From positions 1-16,207 of the forward strand of contig DHWC01000104.1 in NCBI GenBank assembly GCA_002412985.1: 16,207 nt of DNA, read 5' to 3'. The first letter of the stretch is position 1. Every line of letters starts with the position of its first letter. Below the pieces are notes generated by a model, which saw only the letters and a program-made list of their open reading frames with translations, was not told the origin of the DNA and ran no database searches. Source of the stretch: Methylocystaceae bacterium UBA5192 (GTDB taxonomy: Bacteria > Pseudomonadota > Alphaproteobacteria > Rhizobiales > Beijerinckiaceae). The position numbers and the translations under genes were made by a program. Below are positions 14,212 to 16,207 of the stretch, one piece after another.

Positions 14212-15572
14212 TTCGCAAAACAGCTTTGATAGCCACGGGTATCGCCATTGGCGCCGGCTGCGCAACGCTCGGTCAGCAAGCGCGCGCATTAGTTGGTTCC
14301 TCCCAGGCGCTTGCGGCTACAGCTGAGACCTATAAGCATCTCAGTCTTTTTGGCGATGTTTTTGATAAAGTCCGCGCGGATTATGTCGAAAAGCCTGATG
14401 AACAAAAACTAGTTGAAAACGCCATTAATGGCATGCTGACCTCGCTTGATCCGCACTCAAGCTACCTTGATGCTAAAGGCTTCAAGGATATGCGCACGCA
14501 AACAGAGGGTAAGTTTGGCGGCCTAGGCATAGAAGTCACCCAAGAAGACGGCTTAGTAAAAGTTGTCACGCCGATCGATGATACGCCCGCCTCTCGCGCT
14601 GGCGTTATGTCAGGAGATCTAATTGGGGCGATTGACGATGAAAGCGTTCAAGGCATGACCTTGAATCAAGCAGTCGATAAAATGCGCGGTCAAATCAACA
14701 CGCCTGTTAAACTCACAATTTATCGCGGCAAAGATAAACAAAAGATCGAGGTGAAACTCACCCGTGCTGAGATCCACATCAAATCAGTGCGCTCACACAA
14801 GCAAGATGACGACGCTTATTACGTAAGAATTTCTCAGTTTAACGAGGAAACAGCTGATGGCTTGCGTGCAGCAATGGCAAAAGCGCAAGAGGAAATTCCT
14901 GCTGACAAATTCAAAGGCTATATTATCGACTTGCGCAACAACCCTGGCGGCCTGTTAGATCAATCCATTCAAGTTGTGAATGCTTTTATCGACAAGGGCG
15001 AGATTGTCTCCACACGTGGACGCAATGCTGAGGAAACACAACGTTACAATGCGCGACCTGGCGATCTGTCAAAAGGAAAACCAGTTGTTGTGCTTATTAA
15101 TGGCGGATCTGCCTCCGCGTCAGAAATCGTCGCCGGCGCATTACAAGATCATAAACGCGCGACCTTGATCGGCACGCGTTCTTTCGGAAAGGGATCGGTT
15201 CAAACAATTATTCCGCTCGGCGGCAATAGCGGGGCGCTCCGGTTGACTACGGCGCGATATTACACCCCATCAGGCCGATCGATCCAAGCCAAAGGCATTG
15301 ACCCGGATATGGTCATTCTCCAAGACGTCCCTGATGAACTTAAAGGCAAGGACGATACAAAAGGCGAAGCCTCGCTCAAAGGACATCTGAAAAACGGCGA
15401 AGAAGAGAAAAGCGGGTCTCAGGCTTATGTCCCGCCTGATGAGAAAAAAGATAAGCAGTTAATCGCAGCGATTGAGCTTCTGCACGGTAAATCCCGAGCC
15501 CAGATCATGGCGGAACAACAAAATAAAGACACGGCTAAAGAGACGCCTAAGCCGGCGACAAAAGCTAATTAA
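14208..15572 (+). CDS. ctpA: C-terminal processing peptidase, S41 family
   Basis: Periplasmic serine protease that cleaves C-termini of envelope proteins; related CtpA/Prc enzymes degrade peptidoglycan hydrolases. The 454-residue protein has an N-terminal hydrophobic signal/anchor (about 5-20), a helical segment with LTSLDPHSSYLDAK, and a PDZ domain (about 100-185, with FGGLGIEV). The S41 catalytic domain has a Ser-Lys dyad: Ser303 in GGSASASEIVAGALQ and Lys328 in FGKGSVQ, 25 residues apart as in E. coli Prc, with Gln332 also conserved. A charged tail follows residue 430. GGAAGG (14195-14200) lies 7 nt before the ATG at 14208, which overlaps the envC stop as ATGA, showing translational coupling. 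The envC-ctpA pair recurs in Alphaproteobacteria. Confidence 0.95.
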   Translation: MIRKTALIATGIAIGAGCATLGQQARALVGSSQALAATAETYKHLSLFGDVFDKVRADYVEKPDEQKLVENAINGMLTSLDPHSSYLDAKGFKDMRTQTEGKFGGLGIEVTQEDGLVKVVTPIDDTPASRAGVMSGDLIGAIDDESVQGMTLNQAVDKMRGQINTPVKLTIYRGKDKQKIEVKLTRAEIHIKSVRSHKQDDDAYYVRISQFNEETADGLRAAMAKAQEEIPADKFKGYIIDLRNNPGGLLDQSIQVVNAFIDKGEIVSTRGRNAEETQRYNARPGDLSKGKPVVVLINGGSASASEIVAGALQDHKRATLIGTRSFGKGSVQTIIPLGGNSGALRLTTARYYTPSGRSIQAKGIDPDMVILQDVPDELKGKDDTKGEASLKGHLKNGEEEKSGSQAYVPPDEKKDKQLIAAIELLHGKSRAQIMAEQQNKDTAKETPKPATKAN

Positions 15573-15590
15573 CGCTCAAGAGAAACATAT

Positions 15591-15634
15591 GGCGGATTGT
15601 TCCATCTCGACGGGACATCCGCCGCCTCTGCGGC
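15591..15634 (+). promoter_or_regulatory. Two mutually exclusive hairpins between ctpA and ccmC
   Basis: Hairpin A: 15591-15603 pairs with 15612-15623 (12 pairs, one bulged T at 15598, one G-U), loop ATCTCGAC. Hairpin B: GCCGC at 15621-15625 pairs with GCGGC at 15630-15634, loop CTCT. They share bases 15621-15623, so only one can fully form. No T-run follows, so neither is a classical terminator. They lie 26 nt or more before the ccmC start and could act on ccmC expression or protect the ctpA 3' end. Confidence 0.4.
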
Positions 15635-15659
15635 GACTTGTTTGAGTAGGTCTCTATTA

Positions 15660-16207
15660 ATGGCTAATGTTCTTGATTACGCCAATCCAACACGCTTCCT
15701 AACTCTCGCCCGCACTCTCCTACCCTGGCTTTCGACCCTTACGCTGATCTTGCTGGCTGTTGGCCTATACGGCGCCTTCACAGCTCCGGCTGATTATCAG
15801 CAAGGCGAAACTGTCAGAATTATGTACATTCACGTGCCAGCTGCTTGGATTGCCGTTTTTGCTTATATTGTCATGACCTCTGCTTCTCTTGGCGTATTGG
15901 TCTGGAAACACCCGCTCGCGGACGCAGCGCAAAAAACAGCCGCTTCTCTTGGCGCTGCTTTCACCTTTGTTTGCCTCATTACAGGTTCCCTTTGGGGTAA
16001 ACCTATGTGGGGGACCTATTGGGTGTGGGACGCGCGCCTCACATCGATGCTGGTGTTGTTTTTACTCTATCTTGGTTTGATCGCTATCCGTCAGACCTTA
16101 GACGATACGCCGCGCGGCGCGCGTATTGCCTCTATAATGACTCTCGTAGGCGCGATAGACATCCCTATCATTAAATACTCCGTAGATTGGTGGAACACAC
16201 TGCATCA
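15660..16207 (+). CDS. ccmC: Heme exporter protein CcmC (partial)
   Basis: Inner-membrane protein of system I cytochrome c maturation; CcmC loads heme onto the chaperone CcmE. The frame is open from the ATG at 15660 to the right edge (182 codons), so about the last quarter is missing. Membrane spans are visible at about 21-42, 59-80, 97-112, 127-144 and 156-171. The tryptophan-rich WWD motif reads WGKPMWGTYWVWDARLTS at 112-129. The two histidines that ligand heme are present: His58 in MYIHVPAAW and His182 in VDWWNTLH. A modest ribosome binding site (TAGG) precedes the ATG by 9 nt. It normally follows ccmA and ccmB; here ctpA is upstream. Confidence 0.95.
   Translation, partial: MANVLDYANPTRFLTLARTLLPWLSTLTLILLAVGLYGAFTAPADYQQGETVRIMYIHVPAAWIAVFAYIVMTSASLGVLVWKHPLADAAQKTAASLGAAFTFVCLITGSLWGKPMWGTYWVWDARLTSMLVLFLLYLGLIAIRQTLDDTPRGARIASIMTLVGAIDIPIIKYSVDWWNTLH

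Overview
The window reads as chromosomal housekeeping DNA from an alphaproteobacterium, most likely of the Rhizobiales/Hyphomicrobiales. The evidence is the character of the proteins: an alphaproteobacterial SecE/NusG pair, a DUF1150 protein, a class A PBP with a charged N-terminal tail, an EnvC-CtpA pair and a CtrA-like site. The exact genus cannot be read from the sequence. I see no insertion sequence, phage gene, CRISPR array, tRNA or rRNA.

Layout. (1) 1-51: start of a leftward gene with a signal peptide, cut by the window edge. (2) About 160-2411: transcription/translation cluster secE-nusG-rplK-rplA, with a predicted promoter, structured leaders before secE and before rplK, and a clear intrinsic terminator after rplA. 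(3) 2412-2642: gene-free junction. (4) 2643-7893: TCA-cycle block sucD-sucA-sucB (succinyl-CoA synthetase alpha subunit, then E1 and E2 of 2-oxoglutarate dehydrogenase). (5) 8002-8271: a small DUF1150 gene, ending 21 nt from the convergent end of (6) 8293-10599, a minus-strand bifunctional penicillin-binding protein 1A. (7) 10600-10827: divergent control region with a TTAA-N7-TTAA CtrA-like motif and a degenerate DnaA-box-like word. (8) 10828-15572, rightward: dnaN (sliding clamp), a membrane protein with a C-terminal OmpA-like domain, envC (a catalytically dead LytM protein) and ctpA (C-terminal processing protease), the last two overlapping. (9) 15660-16207: ccmC, cut by the right edge.

How the genes work together. 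SecE, NusG, L11 and L1 serve protein export, transcription elongation and the ribosome. SucD, SucA and SucB carry out consecutive TCA steps from 2-oxoglutarate to succinate. PBP1A, the OmpA-like protein, EnvC and CtpA all act at or on the peptidoglycan, so the right half is largely an envelope neighbourhood around dnaN. CcmC begins a cytochrome c maturation function.

The most notable point is not a new system but broken gene order. rplJ/rplL do not follow rplA, sucC does not precede sucD, lpd does not follow sucB, no hsp20 lies beside the DUF1150 gene, and ccmA/ccmB do not precede ccmC. Either this lineage is extensively rearranged or the assembly should be checked. I found no convincing undescribed system; the best leads are RNA hairpins in leaders and the membrane/OmpA protein.
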